59,633 nucleotides of DNA, from NCBI RefSeq assembly GCF_001552075.1, contig NZ_BCQM01000013.1:1-59633 (forward strand), in the 5' to 3' direction. The notes beneath the pieces are model-generated. The model saw only the letters and a list, made by a program, of their open reading frames with translations, was not told the origin of the DNA and made no database searches. The translations under genes were made by a program, and so were the position numbers. The stretch is from Arthrobacter luteolus NBRC 107841. Its GTDB lineage: Bacteria; Actinomycetota; Actinomycetes; Actinomycetales; Micrococcaceae. Of this stretch, positions 17,434-26,273 are shown in pieces; position 1 is the stretch's first letter, and the number at the start of each line of letters is the position of its first letter.

Positions 17434-18396
17434 CTAATCCGAGTGGCGCCCGGGGTGGTGCGGCGCGTCGGAGCCTGCATCCGGCAGGGTGCGGGCAAGG
17501 TACTGGAGTGCGGTACCGACCCCCATGTCGATTTTCAGGTCCGCCAGTGCATCTCCGCGGGTCTGTCCGCGGTTGATGATTACCACCGGTTTGCCTTCCT
17601 TGGCTGCGTGCCGGACAAACCGAAGCCCGCTCATCACTGTCAGGGAGGACCCGGCAACCAGCAGCGCGCCGGCGTCGTCCACTGCAGCGTAGGCGAGCCG
17701 GACACGCTCCTTGGGCACGTTTTCGCCGAAGTACACGAAATCGGGTTTGAGCATGCCGTCGCAGACCGGGCAGTCCGCGACCGTGAAGTCTCCGGTGTCG
17801 GAGATTTCCGCGTCGGCGTCCGGAGCGATTTCACCTTCCCCGGCAACCCGGTCCAGGTACCCGGGGTTCAGCCGTTCCAGCAGCCTGGCTATCCCCTCCC
17901 GCGTGTAAACGGATCCGCAGGACAGGCACAGCACCCGGTCGTACCGGCCGTGCAGGTCAATGACGCGGACACTTCCAGCGTCGCTGTGGAGCCGGTCCAC
18001 GTTCTGAGTGATCACCCCGGTCAGCAGGCCGCGCTCTTCCAGATGCACCACCGCTTCGTGGCCGGCGTTGGGCACGGCATGCCGCAGGTGGTGCCAGCCG
18101 ATGTGGTTGCGGGCCCAGTAACGCTGGCGCAGCACGGGGTCACCAACGAACTGCTGGTACGTCATGGGGTTGCGCGGCGGCGCGTCTGGACCGCGGTAGT
18201 CCGGGATACCCGAGTCAGTGCTCAGGCCGGCTCCGGTTAGCAGCGCCATCCGGCGTCCGGCCAGGAGTTCGACGGCGGCGTCCAGCTCCCGGCGCTCGGC
18301 TTCCGTTGGTTCCGCCGAGGCTTCAGCTGCCTCCCGGGCCGCGAATCCGGTCAGGCCGGTACCGGGGTCCGTCGGCGGTGTCGGGGGTTCAGTCAT
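17434..18396 (-). CDS. Sir2-family NAD-dependent protein deacylase
   Basis: A 320-residue sirtuin that uses NAD+ to remove acyl groups from protein lysines. The NAD-binding GAGLSTDSGIPDYRG is at residues 55-69, the QNVDRLH segment at 131-137 and the catalytic His149 in DLHGR. Zinc ligands are C157-x2-C160 and the later CPVC pair. The dipeptide pattern SGIPDYRG resembles class II (SIRT4-like) sirtuins. The ATG at 18396 overlaps the peroxiredoxin stop by 8 bp, so the two are translationally coupled; the first 30 residues are Pro/Ala-rich and poorly conserved. Substrates are unknown, though the upstream peroxiredoxin hints at a redox link. Confidence 0.92.
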   Translation of the reverse strand: MTEPPTPPTDPGTGLTGFAAREAAEASAEPTEAERRELDAAVELLAGRRMALLTGAGLSTDSGIPDYRGPDAPPRNPMTYQQFVGDPVLRQRYWARNHIGWHHLRHAVPNAGHEAVVHLEERGLLTGVITQNVDRLHSDAGSVRVIDLHGRYDRVLCLSCGSVYTREGIARLLERLNPGYLDRVAGEGEIAPDADAEISDTGDFTVADCPVCDGMLKPDFVYFGENVPKERVRLAYAAVDDAGALLVAGSSLTVMSGLRFVRHAAKEGKPVVIINRGQTRGDALADLKIDMGVGTALQYLARTLPDAGSDAPHHPGRHSD

Positions 18397-18889
18397 TCCG
18401 GGATCCACCGGCCACTGACATGCCTTCGAGTGCCAGAAGGTAGTCATCCGGGTCACGGGGAGTATTGATCGAGGAGCGCAGAATGTGCTGGACCGCCCCC
18501 TCCGGGCCGATAAAGAAACTGGACCTCGTTGCCAGCCCGCGGCGTTCGTCAAATACCCCGTACCGGCGGGCCACCGCCCCGTGCGGCCAGAAGTCCGAAA
18601 GCAGGTCGAAGGACCAGCCCTGTTCCATGGCCCAGGCGCGCAGGGAGTACTTGGCATCGCAGGAGACTGCCAGCAGAGCAGCTCCAGCATCCGCAAAAGC
18701 GGGTTGAAGCTTCGCGAGGCTGGACAGCTCGCCGGAGCAGACCCGGGAAAACGCGAACGGGTAGAAAACGAGGACGACGGAACGTTCCGCTAACCCGTCG
18801 AGGCTGATCTGCTCCCCATATTGGTTGGGAAGGTCAAAGCCCGGGGCAGGGTCCCCGATGCCGGGGCCCCCAACCGTTTCGGGTGCCAA
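18389..18889 (-). CDS. ahpE: AhpE-type one-Cys peroxiredoxin
   Basis: Reduces hydroperoxides. The peroxidatic Cys51 lies in FYPFAFSRVCSGEL, the variant PxxxS/TxxC motif of AhpE/BCP-like proteins. A second Cys (77, in AVSCDAKYS) occupies a position that need not be a resolving residue, so one-Cys mechanism is inferred. Length 166 residues is typical. Its place next to DUF3052 and aceE matches Rv2238c in M. tuberculosis. It ends inside the start of the sirtuin gene and is 7 bp downstream of the DUF3052 stop, forming a three-gene operon. Confidence 0.92.
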   Translation of the reverse strand: MAPETVGGPGIGDPAPGFDLPNQYGEQISLDGLAERSVVLVFYPFAFSRVCSGELSSLAKLQPAFADAGAALLAVSCDAKYSLRAWAMEQGWSFDLLSDFWPHGAVARRYGVFDERRGLATRSSFFIGPEGAVQHILRSSINTPRDPDDYLLALEGMSVAGGSRND

Positions 18890-18896
18890 TGCGGGT

Positions 18897-19316
18897 CTAT
18901 TTCTTCCTGCGGCTCACCAGGCGGGTGGCCGCCCAGTCCTGGCAGACCCCCGGAGAGGTTGTCACGTGCAGCCCGGCGGTGGGTGCTGCCTCTTCGATAT
19001 CCGCCGGGGGAACGTACCCGTTCCGGCCCGACTTCGGTGTCAGGACCCAGACGACACCGCCGTCATCGAGCGTGGTCAGCGAATCGACCAGCGCATCGAC
19101 CAGATCCCCGTCATCGGCACGCCACCACAGAATCACGCCGTCGACCACGTCGTGGTCCTCTTCTGTGAGGAGTTCTCCGCCGACTAAGTCCTCGAGGTCC
19201 TCCCGCAGATCAAAGTCGACGTCGTCGTCGTAGCCGAATTCCTGAATCAGGTCACCGTCTTTAAAACCCATTCTCTCCGCCACGTTGCTCTCCGTGACGG
19301 CATCGGCCTCGCTCAC
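18897..19316 (-). CDS. DUF3052 family protein
   Basis: A 139-residue acidic actinobacterial protein of unknown function, homologous in position and appearance to Rv2239c. Visible features are the N-terminal AERMGFKDGDLIQEFGYDDDVDFDLRE segment rich in Asp and Glu, and the conserved VILWWRADDGDLVDALVD strand-helix. The start is GTG at 19316, set by AGGAGGAG 6 bases upstream. A longer open frame to 19541 adds 75 Arg-rich residues with no site and was rejected. It leads the DUF3052-peroxiredoxin-sirtuin operon and is divergent from aceE. Confidence 0.88.
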   Translation of the reverse strand: MSEADAVTESNVAERMGFKDGDLIQEFGYDDDVDFDLREDLEDLVGGELLTEEDHDVVDGVILWWRADDGDLVDALVDSLTTLDDGGVVWVLTPKSGRNGYVPPADIEEAAPTAGLHVTTSPGVCQDWAATRLVSRRKK

Positions 19317-19650
19317 TTCACTCCTCCTGGTTGACTGCATAAATACAAGGGAATCACATCTTCGCTCGAACTGCCCTTTCCCTGACATAAGGGAACACCT
19401 TTTAACCGGAAGCTTCAAGGGCCGCCGGCGATGCGCGGAGCGGAATCCAGCGGGCCGAAAGCGGCCCCCGCAGATGCGTTTGCGCCGCGGACGGCCGGCT
19501 GGACCGCACCGGAGACGAGGATCACCCGGAAGGCTACGCAAGGGTTCCGCGCCGGTCTACAGTGAAGAAGAGGACCAAGGACGGGCCCCGGAGCCGTCCA
19601 CCGCAGCACAGCACCAATGTCCAGACGTAATCTGTGCATAGGAGAGTTTC
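19317..19650. promoter_or_regulatory. Divergent intergenic region, DUF3052 / aceE
   Basis: A 334-bp gene-free stretch that must hold promoters for both the DUF3052 operon (left) and aceE (right). An inverted repeat TTCCCT-N6-AGGGAA spans 19378-19395, and a third AAGGGAA occurs near 19347; these could be an operator. A candidate -10 (TACAGT) for aceE lies near 19559, but no convincing -35 accompanies it. No open frame here has a credible start. Confidence 0.45.
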
Positions 19651-22389
19651 GTGGCCGCAGACGATAAATCGGACATCCTCAGCGGGCTCACCGGCCAGCT
19701 GCCGGACAGTGATCCCGAAGAAACCGCGGAATGGATCGAGTCCCTCGACGACCTGGTCCGCAGCGAAGGCACCGAGCGGGCGCAGTTCATCATGCGTTCC
19801 CTGCTCCAGCGGGCCGGTGCGCACTCCATCGGTGTTCCCATGGTGACCACCACCGACTACGTCAACACGATCCCGGTGGACCAGGAACCCGAGTTCCCAG
19901 GCGACGAGGACATCGAGCGGCGGTTTCGGGCGTGGATGCGCTGGAACGCGGCAGTCATGGTGCACCGGGCGCAGCGCCCCGGAGTCGGCGTCGGCGGCCA
20001 CATCTCCACGTTCGCCGGTGCCGCGACCCTGTATGAGGTGGGCATGAACCACTTCTTCCGCGGCAAGGACCATCCGGGCCGGGGAGACCAGGTCTACTTC
20101 CAGGGCCACGCTGCCCCTGGCATGTATGCCCGGGCGTTCCTCGAGGGCCGGCTGTCCGAAGAGGATTTGGACGGGTTCCGGCAGGAGAAGTCCCGCGAGG
20201 GACACGCCCTGTCCTCCTACCCGCACCCGCGGTCCATGCCGGACTTCTGGGAGTTCCCCACCGTGTCCATGGGCATCGGCCCGATGAACGCCATCTATCA
20301 GGCCCAGCTGAACCGGTATCTGGACAACCGCGGCATGAAGGACACCTCGGACCAGCATGTCTGGGCGTTCCTGGGCGACGGCGAAATGGACGAGCCCGAA
20401 TCCCGGGGGCTGCTGCACGTGGCCGCGAACGACAAGCTGGACAACCTCACGTTCGTGGTGAACTGCAACCTGCAGCGCCTCGATGGCCCGGTGCGCGGCA
20501 ACGGCAAAATCATGCAGGAACTTGAAGCGTTCTTCCGCGGCGCGGGCTGGAACGTGGTGAAGGTTGTCTGGGGCCGCGAGTGGGATCCGCTGCTCGAGCA
20601 GGACACCGACGGCGCCCTGGTGGACATCATGAACTCCACCCTCGACGGCGACTACCAGACCTACAAGGCAGAGTCCGGCGGATTTATCCGTGACCACTTT
20701 TTTGGCAAGTCCCCCCAGACCAAGGCGATGGTTTCAGGACTGTCCGACGACGAGATCTGGAACCTCAAGCGCGGCGGGCACGACTACCGGAAGGTCTACG
20801 CCGCCTATCAGGCGGCCATGGACTTCAAGGGGAAGCCCACGGTGATCCTGGCCCACACGGTGAAGGGTTACGGCCTCGGCCCGCACTTCGAAGCCCGCAA
20901 CGCGACCCACCAGATGAAGAAGCTGACCCTGGATGACCTCAAGCTGTTCCGCGACTATCTGCGGATTCCCATCACGGATGATCAGCTGGAGGCCGACCCC
21001 TACCGGCCGCCGTATTACAACCCGGGCCCGCAGTCTCCGGAGATCCGGTACATGCTGGACCGCAGGCGGGAACTGGGCGGATTCCTGCCCGAGCGGCGAA
21101 CGGACTATAAGCCCATCCACCTGCCCGGCGAAAAGTCCTACGAAGTGGCCAACCGCGGCTCGGGCAAACAGCTGGCGGCCACCACCATGGCCTTCGTCCG
21201 GCTGCTCAAGGACCTGATGCGGGACAAGGAATTCGGGATGCGTATTGTGCCGATCATCCCTGATGAGGCCCGGACCTTCGGTATGGACTCCTTCTTCCCG
21301 ACCGCCAAAATCTACAATCCCCAGGGACAGAACTACCTCTCCGTGGACCGCGACCTGATGCTGGCCTACAAAGAGTCCCCGCAGGGCCAGATTGTGCACG
21401 TGGGCATCAACGAAGCCGGTTCCATTGCCGCGTTCACCGCTGCCGGCAGCGCGTACGCCACCCAGGGAGTTCCCCTCATCCCGGTGTACGTCTTCTATTC
21501 GATGTTCGGTTTCCAGCGCACCGGCGACTACCTCTGGGCTGCGGCTGACCAGATGGCCCGCGGCTTCCTGATCTCTGCCACGGCCGGCCGCACCACTCTG
21601 ACCGGTGAGGGCCTGCAGCATGCCGACGGCCACTCGCCGATCCTGGCTTCCACCAACCCCGCGGTGAAGACCTACGATCCGGCCTACGGCTACGAGATCG
21701 GGCACATCGTGCGCCACGGCCTCGACGAAATGTACGGTCCTGACTCTGCGGATCCGAACGTGATTTACAACATCATGGCCTACAACGAACCGATCCTGCA
21801 GCCAAAAGCACCGGAAGAGCTCGACGTCGAAGGCGTCATCGGGGGGATCTATCTGCTCTCCCCCGCCGGCATTGACGGACCGCGCACACAGCTTCTGGCC
21901 TCCGGCGTCGCAGTTCCCTGGGCCATGGAGGCCCAGCAGCTGCTGGCGGATGACTGGGGTGTCTCCGCGGACGTCTGGTCCGTGACCTCATGGAACGAAC
22001 TGCGCCGCGACGGGCTCGCAGCGGAGGAGGACGCCTTCCTGCATCCGGACGCCGAACCGAGGGTGCCGTTCGTAACGCAGCAGATGTCCGGGGCCACCGG
22101 GCCGATCGTGGCGTCCACGGACTATATGAAGGCCGTTCCGGACCAGATCCGCCAGTTCCTGCCGAACGAGTTCGCGGCCCTCGGAGCAGATGGCTTCGGC
22201 TTTGCCGACACCCGGGCCGCGGCCCGCCGGTACTTCAAGATCGACAGCCACTCCATGGTGGTCCGTGCCCTGGAGATGCTGGCCCGGCGCGGTGAGGTGG
22301 ATTCCGCGGCACCGAAGCAGGCAATCGGCAGGTACCACCTGTACGACGTCACGAAGGGCACCAGCGGCAACGCCGGAGGCGACGCCTAG
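19651..22389 (+). CDS. aceE: Pyruvate dehydrogenase E1 component, homodimeric
   Basis: Thiamine-diphosphate enzyme that decarboxylates pyruvate and passes the acetyl group to the lipoyl E2 of the pyruvate dehydrogenase complex. At 912 residues it is the single-chain (E. coli and actinobacterial) type. The thiamine-binding motif [10 protein letters not shown]...[17 protein letters not shown] near residues 242-280 and the transketolase central domain (residues ~490-700) are clear. The start is GTG at 19651 after GGAGAG. The lipoyl E2 and E3 genes are not in the window, as is usual in actinobacteria, where aceE stands apart. It is followed by fasR and the fatty-acid operon, placing acetyl-CoA supply beside its main consumer. 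Confidence 0.97.
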   Translation: MAADDKSDILSGLTGQLPDSDPEETAEWIESLDDLVRSEGTERAQFIMRSLLQRAGAHSIGVPMVTTTDYVNTIPVDQEPEFPGDEDIERRFRAWMRWNAAVMVHRAQRPGVGVGGHISTFAGAATLYEVGMNHFFRGKDHPGRGDQVYFQGHAAPGMYARAFLEGRLSEEDLDGFRQEKSREGHALSSYPHPRSMPDFWEFPTVSMGIGPMNAIYQAQLNRYLDNRGMKDTSDQHVWAFLGDGEMDEPESRGLLHVAANDKLDNLTFVVNCNLQRLDGPVRGNGKIMQELEAFFRGAGWNVVKVVWGREWDPLLEQDTDGALVDIMNSTLDGDYQTYKAESGGFIRDHFFGKSPQTKAMVSGLSDDEIWNLKRGGHDYRKVYAAYQAAMDFKGKPTVILAHTVKGYGLGPHFEARNATHQMKKLTLDDLKLFRDYLRIPITDDQLEADPYRPPYYNPGPQSPEIRYMLDRRRELGGFLPERRTDYKPIHLPGEKSYEVANRGSGKQLAATTMAFVRLLKDLMRDKEFGMRIVPIIPDEARTFGMDSFFPTAKIYNPQGQNYLSVDRDLMLAYKESPQGQIVHVGINEAGSIAAFTAAGSAYATQGVPLIPVYVFYSMFGFQRTGDYLWAAADQMARGFLISATAGRTTLTGEGLQHADGHSPILASTNPAVKTYDPAYGYEIGHIVRHGLDEMYGPDSADPNVIYNIMAYNEPILQPKAPEELDVEGVIGGIYLLSPAGIDGPRTQLLASGVAVPWAMEAQQLLADDWGVSADVWSVTSWNELRRDGLAAEEDAFLHPDAEPRVPFVTQQMSGATGPIVASTDYMKAVPDQIRQFLPNEFAALGADGFGFADTRAAARRYFKIDSHSMVVRALEMLARRGEVDSAAPKQAIGRYHLYDVTKGTSGNAGGDA

Positions 22390-22492
22390 TTTCCTGCGCC
22401 ACCGGGCACCGTCTGGCTCCTGTACTGCAGGCTGTGAGTTGTAGCCTTCACACAAAATGGAGGTTGACTGTCTGACGTCGTAAGCTCAAGAC

Positions 22493-23725
22493 ATGCCTGT
22501 TCCCCCCTCTGCACGCAATGCCTCCGCTGGGCCGGATGAGAGCGGCGCTGACCCGGTGGTCCTGGAACGGCTCAAGGCGAACATCGGCAAACTGTCCACT
22601 TCCACCATGAAGCAGCTCGATGTCTCCCTCCCGTGGTACCGGGGGCTGCGCCCGGATGAACGCTCGGCACTGGGCATGGTGGCCCAAAAAGGTATCGCGT
22701 CGTTCGTCAACTGGTATGAGCGTCCGGCCTCGCCGGCATGGGTCCTCAGCGACGTTTTCGGCACGGCACCCACCGAACTGACCCGGGCAATCAGCCTGCA
22801 GAAGGCCCTCGCCCTCATCCGCGTGGTTGTGCAGGTCGTCGAAGACCGGGTTCCGGAGCTGGCCGCGGGCTCGGCGCAGGGCCCGCTGCGTGAGGCCGTC
22901 CTGCGGTACTCCCGCGAAGTCGCCTTCGCGGCCGCCGATGTGTATGCCCGGGCCGCTGAAACCCGCGGCGCCTGGGACACCCGGCTTGAAGCCCTGGTGG
23001 TGGACGCCATCCTGCGCGGCGAAAGCTCCGATGCCCTGCGTTCCCGTATCGCGGCTGTGGGCTGGACGTCGACGGCGGGAGTCACCGTGATCGTCGGCAG
23101 TTCCCCTGCAGACCAGAACCCCACCTTCGTGAATGAACTGCGGCGCGTGGCCGGACGGCTCGCGGAAGACATCCTGGTTGGCATCCAAGGGGACAGGCTG
23201 ATCCTGGTTTTAGGCGGACTGTCGGACAAATCCGGGTCCTACACCCGGCTGGCAGACCTTTTCGGGCCCGGACCTGTGGTCTACGGCCCGCCCGCAGACT
23301 CCCTGGTGGAGGCCGGACCTTCCGCCCAGGCAGCCTTCGCCGGCCTCACCGCCGCCCGCGCCTGGCCTGCCGCCCCCCGCCCGGTCTCGGCTGACGATCT
23401 CTGGCCCGAACGGGTGATGTCCGGCGACGAATCGGCGCGCAAAGCCTTGGTGCGCAGCATCTACCGCCCCCTGCTGGCGGCCTCGAACGGACTGGCCGAA
23501 ACGCTGTCCGCCTACCTCTCCCTCGGCCATTCGCTCGAGGCCACGGCCCGGGAACTCTTCGTCCACGCGAATACCGTCCGCTACCGTCTGCGGCGCGTCT
23601 GCGACATCACCGGCTGGGACCCGATGCTGCCCAGGGAAGCATTCGTCCTGCAGACCGCGTTGGTGGTCGGGCGGCTTTCGCCGACCGGAAAGGCGGCCCC
23701 TGAGCGGCCGTCACCACGCAGTTGA
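22493..23725 (+). CDS. fasR: PucR/CdaR-type regulator of fatty-acid genes (FasR-like)
   Basis: A 410-residue regulator with a C-terminal PucR-type helix-turn-helix (SLEATARELFVHANTVRYRLRRV, about residues 346-368). It sits immediately upstream of fabD. Its place and architecture match FasR of Streptomyces coelicolor, an activator of fabD-fabH-acpP-fabF, and Rv2242 of M. tuberculosis. Function is inferred from this context; the TetR-type FasR of mycobacteria is a different protein. The ATG at 22493 has no clear Shine-Dalgarno sequence, so a leaderless or weakly translated message is possible. A signal-binding role for the central region is unproved. Confidence 0.88.
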   Translation: MPVPPSARNASAGPDESGADPVVLERLKANIGKLSTSTMKQLDVSLPWYRGLRPDERSALGMVAQKGIASFVNWYERPASPAWVLSDVFGTAPTELTRAISLQKALALIRVVVQVVEDRVPELAAGSAQGPLREAVLRYSREVAFAAADVYARAAETRGAWDTRLEALVVDAILRGESSDALRSRIAAVGWTSTAGVTVIVGSSPADQNPTFVNELRRVAGRLAEDILVGIQGDRLILVLGGLSDKSGSYTRLADLFGPGPVVYGPPADSLVEAGPSAQAAFAGLTAARAWPAAPRPVSADDLWPERVMSGDESARKALVRSIYRPLLAASNGLAETLSAYLSLGHSLEATARELFVHANTVRYRLRRVCDITGWDPMLPREAFVLQTALVVGRLSPTGKAAPERPSPRS

Positions 23726-23731
23726 CCAGGC

Positions 23732-23759
23732 TTGCCAGCACCGGCTGCCCTTGTAGACT
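23732..23759 (+). promoter_or_regulatory. Candidate promoter of the fab operon
   Basis: TTGCCA (23732-23737) and TAGACT (23754-23759) with a 16-bp spacer resemble a housekeeping -35/-10 pair, about 75 bp before fabD. It lies in the 109-bp gap between fasR and fabD, where a FasR site would be expected. Confidence 0.4.
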
Positions 23760-23834
23760 TCCTACAATGCCCTTCGGTGAGCTTGGTTCACCTAAACACC
23801 CGGGAAATCCGGCCGACTTTGGAAAGCTTGATAC

Positions 23835-24791
23835 GTGCTAGCAATCGTCTGCCCCGGCCAGGGGTCACAAACGCCAGGCTTCCTTTCTCCGTGGCTTGAA
23901 CTGCCAGGAGTCCGGGAGCACCTTGAAGCCCTCTCCGCCGTAGCCGGACTGGATCTCATTGCCCATGGCACCGTTTCCGACGAGGAGACCATCAAGGACA
24001 CCGCCGTTGCCCAGCCCCTGATCGTGGCTGCCGGCCTGGTGGCGGCACGCCAGCTCCTGGACACGGAGGCACTCACCGCGGCCACCGTCGTCGCCGGCCA
24101 TTCCGTCGGCGAGATCACGGCAGCAGCCGTCTCCGGCGCACTGCCGGAAGACGATGCCATTGTTTTTGTCCGTGAACGGGCCAACGCCATGGCCAGGGCC
24201 GCAGCCGCCCAGCCCACCGGAATGAGCGCTGTCCTCGGCGGCGACCCCGAAGAAGTGGCCCGTGTCCTGGCCGAAGCCGGCCTTACAGCTGCCAACGCCA
24301 ATGGCGGCGGCCAGATCGTTGCCGCCGGAACACTGGAACAGCTGCAGGCGCTGGCTGAGAATCCGCCGGCTAAGGCCCGGGTTATTCCGCTCAAGGTGGC
24401 CGGAGCCTTCCACACCTCGCATATGGAACCGGCTGTGAGCGTGCTCGAAGCACTGCGTCCGTCCCTCTCGCCGGCCGACCCGCGCCCCACGCTTCTTTCG
24501 AATTACGACGGCGCCGCCGTTGTGGGCGGCGGTTCCAACCTTGACAGCCTCATCGCGCAGGTGTCCCGTCCGGTGCGCTGGGATCTGTGCATGGAAACCA
24601 TGACCTCCGCCGGAGTCACCGGCATCCTGGAGCTGCCGCCGGCCGGTACCCTGACCGGACTGGCCAAGCGGGGCATGCGCGGGGTTCCGTCGCTTGCCCT
24701 GAAAACCCCCGAAGATCTCGCCGCAGCCCGGGAATTCGTGGCTGAGCACTCCGGCGCCGCAGCAGTTACGACACAAGAAGGTAATGCGTGA
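23835..24791 (+). CDS. fabD: Malonyl-CoA:ACP transacylase
   Basis: Transfers malonyl from CoA to acyl carrier protein, loading the extender for fatty-acid synthesis. The 318-residue protein carries GQGSQ (residues 8-12), the nucleophile Ser90 in GHSVGE and a His in the AGAFHTSHM segment. The start is GTG at 23835. Its stop overlaps the GTG of fabH in GTGA, indicating coupled translation. First gene of the fabD-fabH-acpP-fabF operon. Confidence 0.96.
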   Translation: MLAIVCPGQGSQTPGFLSPWLELPGVREHLEALSAVAGLDLIAHGTVSDEETIKDTAVAQPLIVAAGLVAARQLLDTEALTAATVVAGHSVGEITAAAVSGALPEDDAIVFVRERANAMARAAAAQPTGMSAVLGGDPEEVARVLAEAGLTAANANGGGQIVAAGTLEQLQALAENPPAKARVIPLKVAGAFHTSHMEPAVSVLEALRPSLSPADPRPTLLSNYDGAAVVGGGSNLDSLIAQVSRPVRWDLCMETMTSAGVTGILELPPAGTLTGLAKRGMRGVPSLALKTPEDLAAAREFVAEHSGAAAVTTQEGNA

Positions 24792-25849
24792 GCACGCCCA
24801 CCCTGAAGCAGTCCCCCGTTCACGAGTTCAGCCGTATCCACGGGATCGGTGCTTTCCGGCCCGATGTGATCGTCAGCAACGACGACGTCTGCCAGTGGAT
24901 TGACTCCTCCGATGAGTGGATCCGGCAGCGCACTGGAATTGTCACCCGGCACCGGGCGGACAAGGGAACCTCCGTGGTGGACATGGCAGAGTTCGCCGGG
25001 CGTGAAGCCCTGGAGAAGGCCGGCATCGATGGTTCGGCCCTGGGCGCGGTCATCGTCTCCACCGTGACCCACCCCTTCGCCACCCCCTCCGCCGCCGCAC
25101 AGGTCGCCGATAGGCTCGGAGCCACCCCGGCCCCGGCCTACGACGTCTCCGCAGCCTGCGCCGGCTACTGCTACGGCATTGCCCAGGCAGACGCCCTCGT
25201 CCGCTCCGGCGCCGCCGAGTACGTCCTGGTGGTCGGCGTGGAGAAGTTGTCGGACTTCATCGACAACACCGAGCGCACCATTTCCTTCCTGCTCGGCGAC
25301 GGCGCGGGAGCCGTCGTCGTGGGTCCCTCCGACACTCCGGGCATTGGCCCTTCGGTCTGGGGATCGGACGGAAGCAAGTCCGGCGCCATCGGCATGACCC
25401 ATTCCATGCTGGAAGTCCGTGAACTGTCCCTGGCTGCGGAATCCGATGGAACGCTTCCCGCCTCCGTCCTCGCCGAGCGCGAAACCAAGCTTTGGCCCAC
25501 CCTGCGCCAGGACGGCCAGACCGTCTTCCGCTGGGCTGTCTGGGAAATGGCAAAGGCCGCCCAGCAGGCCCTGGACGCCGCCGGCATCACTGCAGCCGAC
25601 CTTTCCGCGTTTGTCCCGCACCAGGCGAACATGCGGATCATCGATGAAATGGCCAAGCAGCTCAAGCTCCCCGAATCCGTGGTCATCGCCCGGGATATTG
25701 CCGATGCAGGGAACACCTCAGCGGCATCCATCCCCCTGGCGACGCACCGCCTGCTCACTGAACACCCCGAGCTCAGCGGAAAACTGTCCCTGCAGATTGG
25801 CTTCGGCGCCGGGCTGGTCTTCGGCGCACAGGTAGTAGTCCTCCCCTAG
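24788..25849 (+). CDS. fabH: Beta-ketoacyl-ACP synthase III
   Basis: Condenses an acyl-CoA primer with malonyl-ACP to start fatty-acid chains; in Micrococcales the primer is often a branched short acyl-CoA, which the sequence alone does not prove. The catalytic triad is visible: Cys124 in SAACAGYCYG, His278 in VPHQAN and Asn309 in DAGNTSAASIP. Length is 353 residues, slightly longer than the E. coli enzyme because of an N-terminal extension of about 15 residues. The GTG start overlaps fabD. A structured 78-bp gap precedes acpP. Confidence 0.96.
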   Translation: MSTPTLKQSPVHEFSRIHGIGAFRPDVIVSNDDVCQWIDSSDEWIRQRTGIVTRHRADKGTSVVDMAEFAGREALEKAGIDGSALGAVIVSTVTHPFATPSAAAQVADRLGATPAPAYDVSAACAGYCYGIAQADALVRSGAAEYVLVVGVEKLSDFIDNTERTISFLLGDGAGAVVVGPSDTPGIGPSVWGSDGSKSGAIGMTHSMLEVRELSLAAESDGTLPASVLAERETKLWPTLRQDGQTVFRWAVWEMAKAAQQALDAAGITAADLSAFVPHQANMRIIDEMAKQLKLPESVVIARDIADAGNTSAASIPLATHRLLTEHPELSGKLSLQIGFGAGLVFGAQVVVLP

Positions 25850-25882
25850 TTTCCAAGCCACACCGCCCCTGGCGGTTGGAAA
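25850..25882 (+). promoter_or_regulatory. Hairpin between fabH and acpP
   Basis: TTTCCAA (25850-25856) pairs with TTGGAAA (25876-25882), and inside it CCGCC (25863-25867) pairs with GGCGG (25871-25875). It lacks a downstream T-run, so it looks more like a processing or mRNA-stability element than a terminator. Confidence 0.45.
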
Positions 25883-25927
25883 ACCCAGACCGGTCCAGCA
25901 CCGGCATCACAGAAAAAAGGAGCCCCC

Positions 25928-26173
25928 ATGGCTAGCAACGAAGAAATCCTGGCCGGTCTCGCCGAGATCGTCAACGAGGAAACCGGCCTGGCCCCCGAGG
26001 CCGTCGAGCTCGACAAGTCCTTCACGGATGACCTGGACATCGACTCCATCTCGATGATGACCATCGTGGTCAACGCCGAGGAAAAGTTCGGCGTGCGTAT
26101 CCCCGACGAAGAGGTCAAGAACCTCAAGACCGTTGGCGACGCCGTCGACTTCATCTCCAACGCCCAGGCGTAG
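25928..26173 (+). CDS. acpP: Acyl carrier protein
   Basis: Carries growing acyl chains on 4'-phosphopantetheine in type II fatty-acid synthesis. The 81-residue acidic four-helix protein has the attachment Ser40 in DIDSISMM; the residue after Ser is Ile instead of the usual Leu. AAAAAAGGAG stands 5 nt before the ATG, the strongest ribosome binding site in the operon, fitting the high ACP demand. Hairpins flank the gene on both sides. Confidence 0.97.
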   Translation: MASNEEILAGLAEIVNEETGLAPEAVELDKSFTDDLDIDSISMMTIVVNAEEKFGVRIPDEEVKNLKTVGDAVDFISNAQA

Positions 26174-26181
26174 TTCGTGGA

Positions 26182-26214
26182 GGGCGGCCGCTGCCGGTGC
26201 GGCGGCCGCCCTTT
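26182..26214 (+). terminator. Attenuator-like hairpin between acpP and fabF
   Basis: GGGCGGCCGC (26182-26191) pairs perfectly with GCGGCCGCCC (26202-26211), followed by TTT. The short T-run suggests partial termination or protection of the acpP message from 3' decay, not a full stop. Confidence 0.55.
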
Positions 26215-26273
26215 GCAGCAACCCGCCGCCGCGCCCAGGCGGGCGCACCACCAATTTTCCGAGAGAGTGAATC

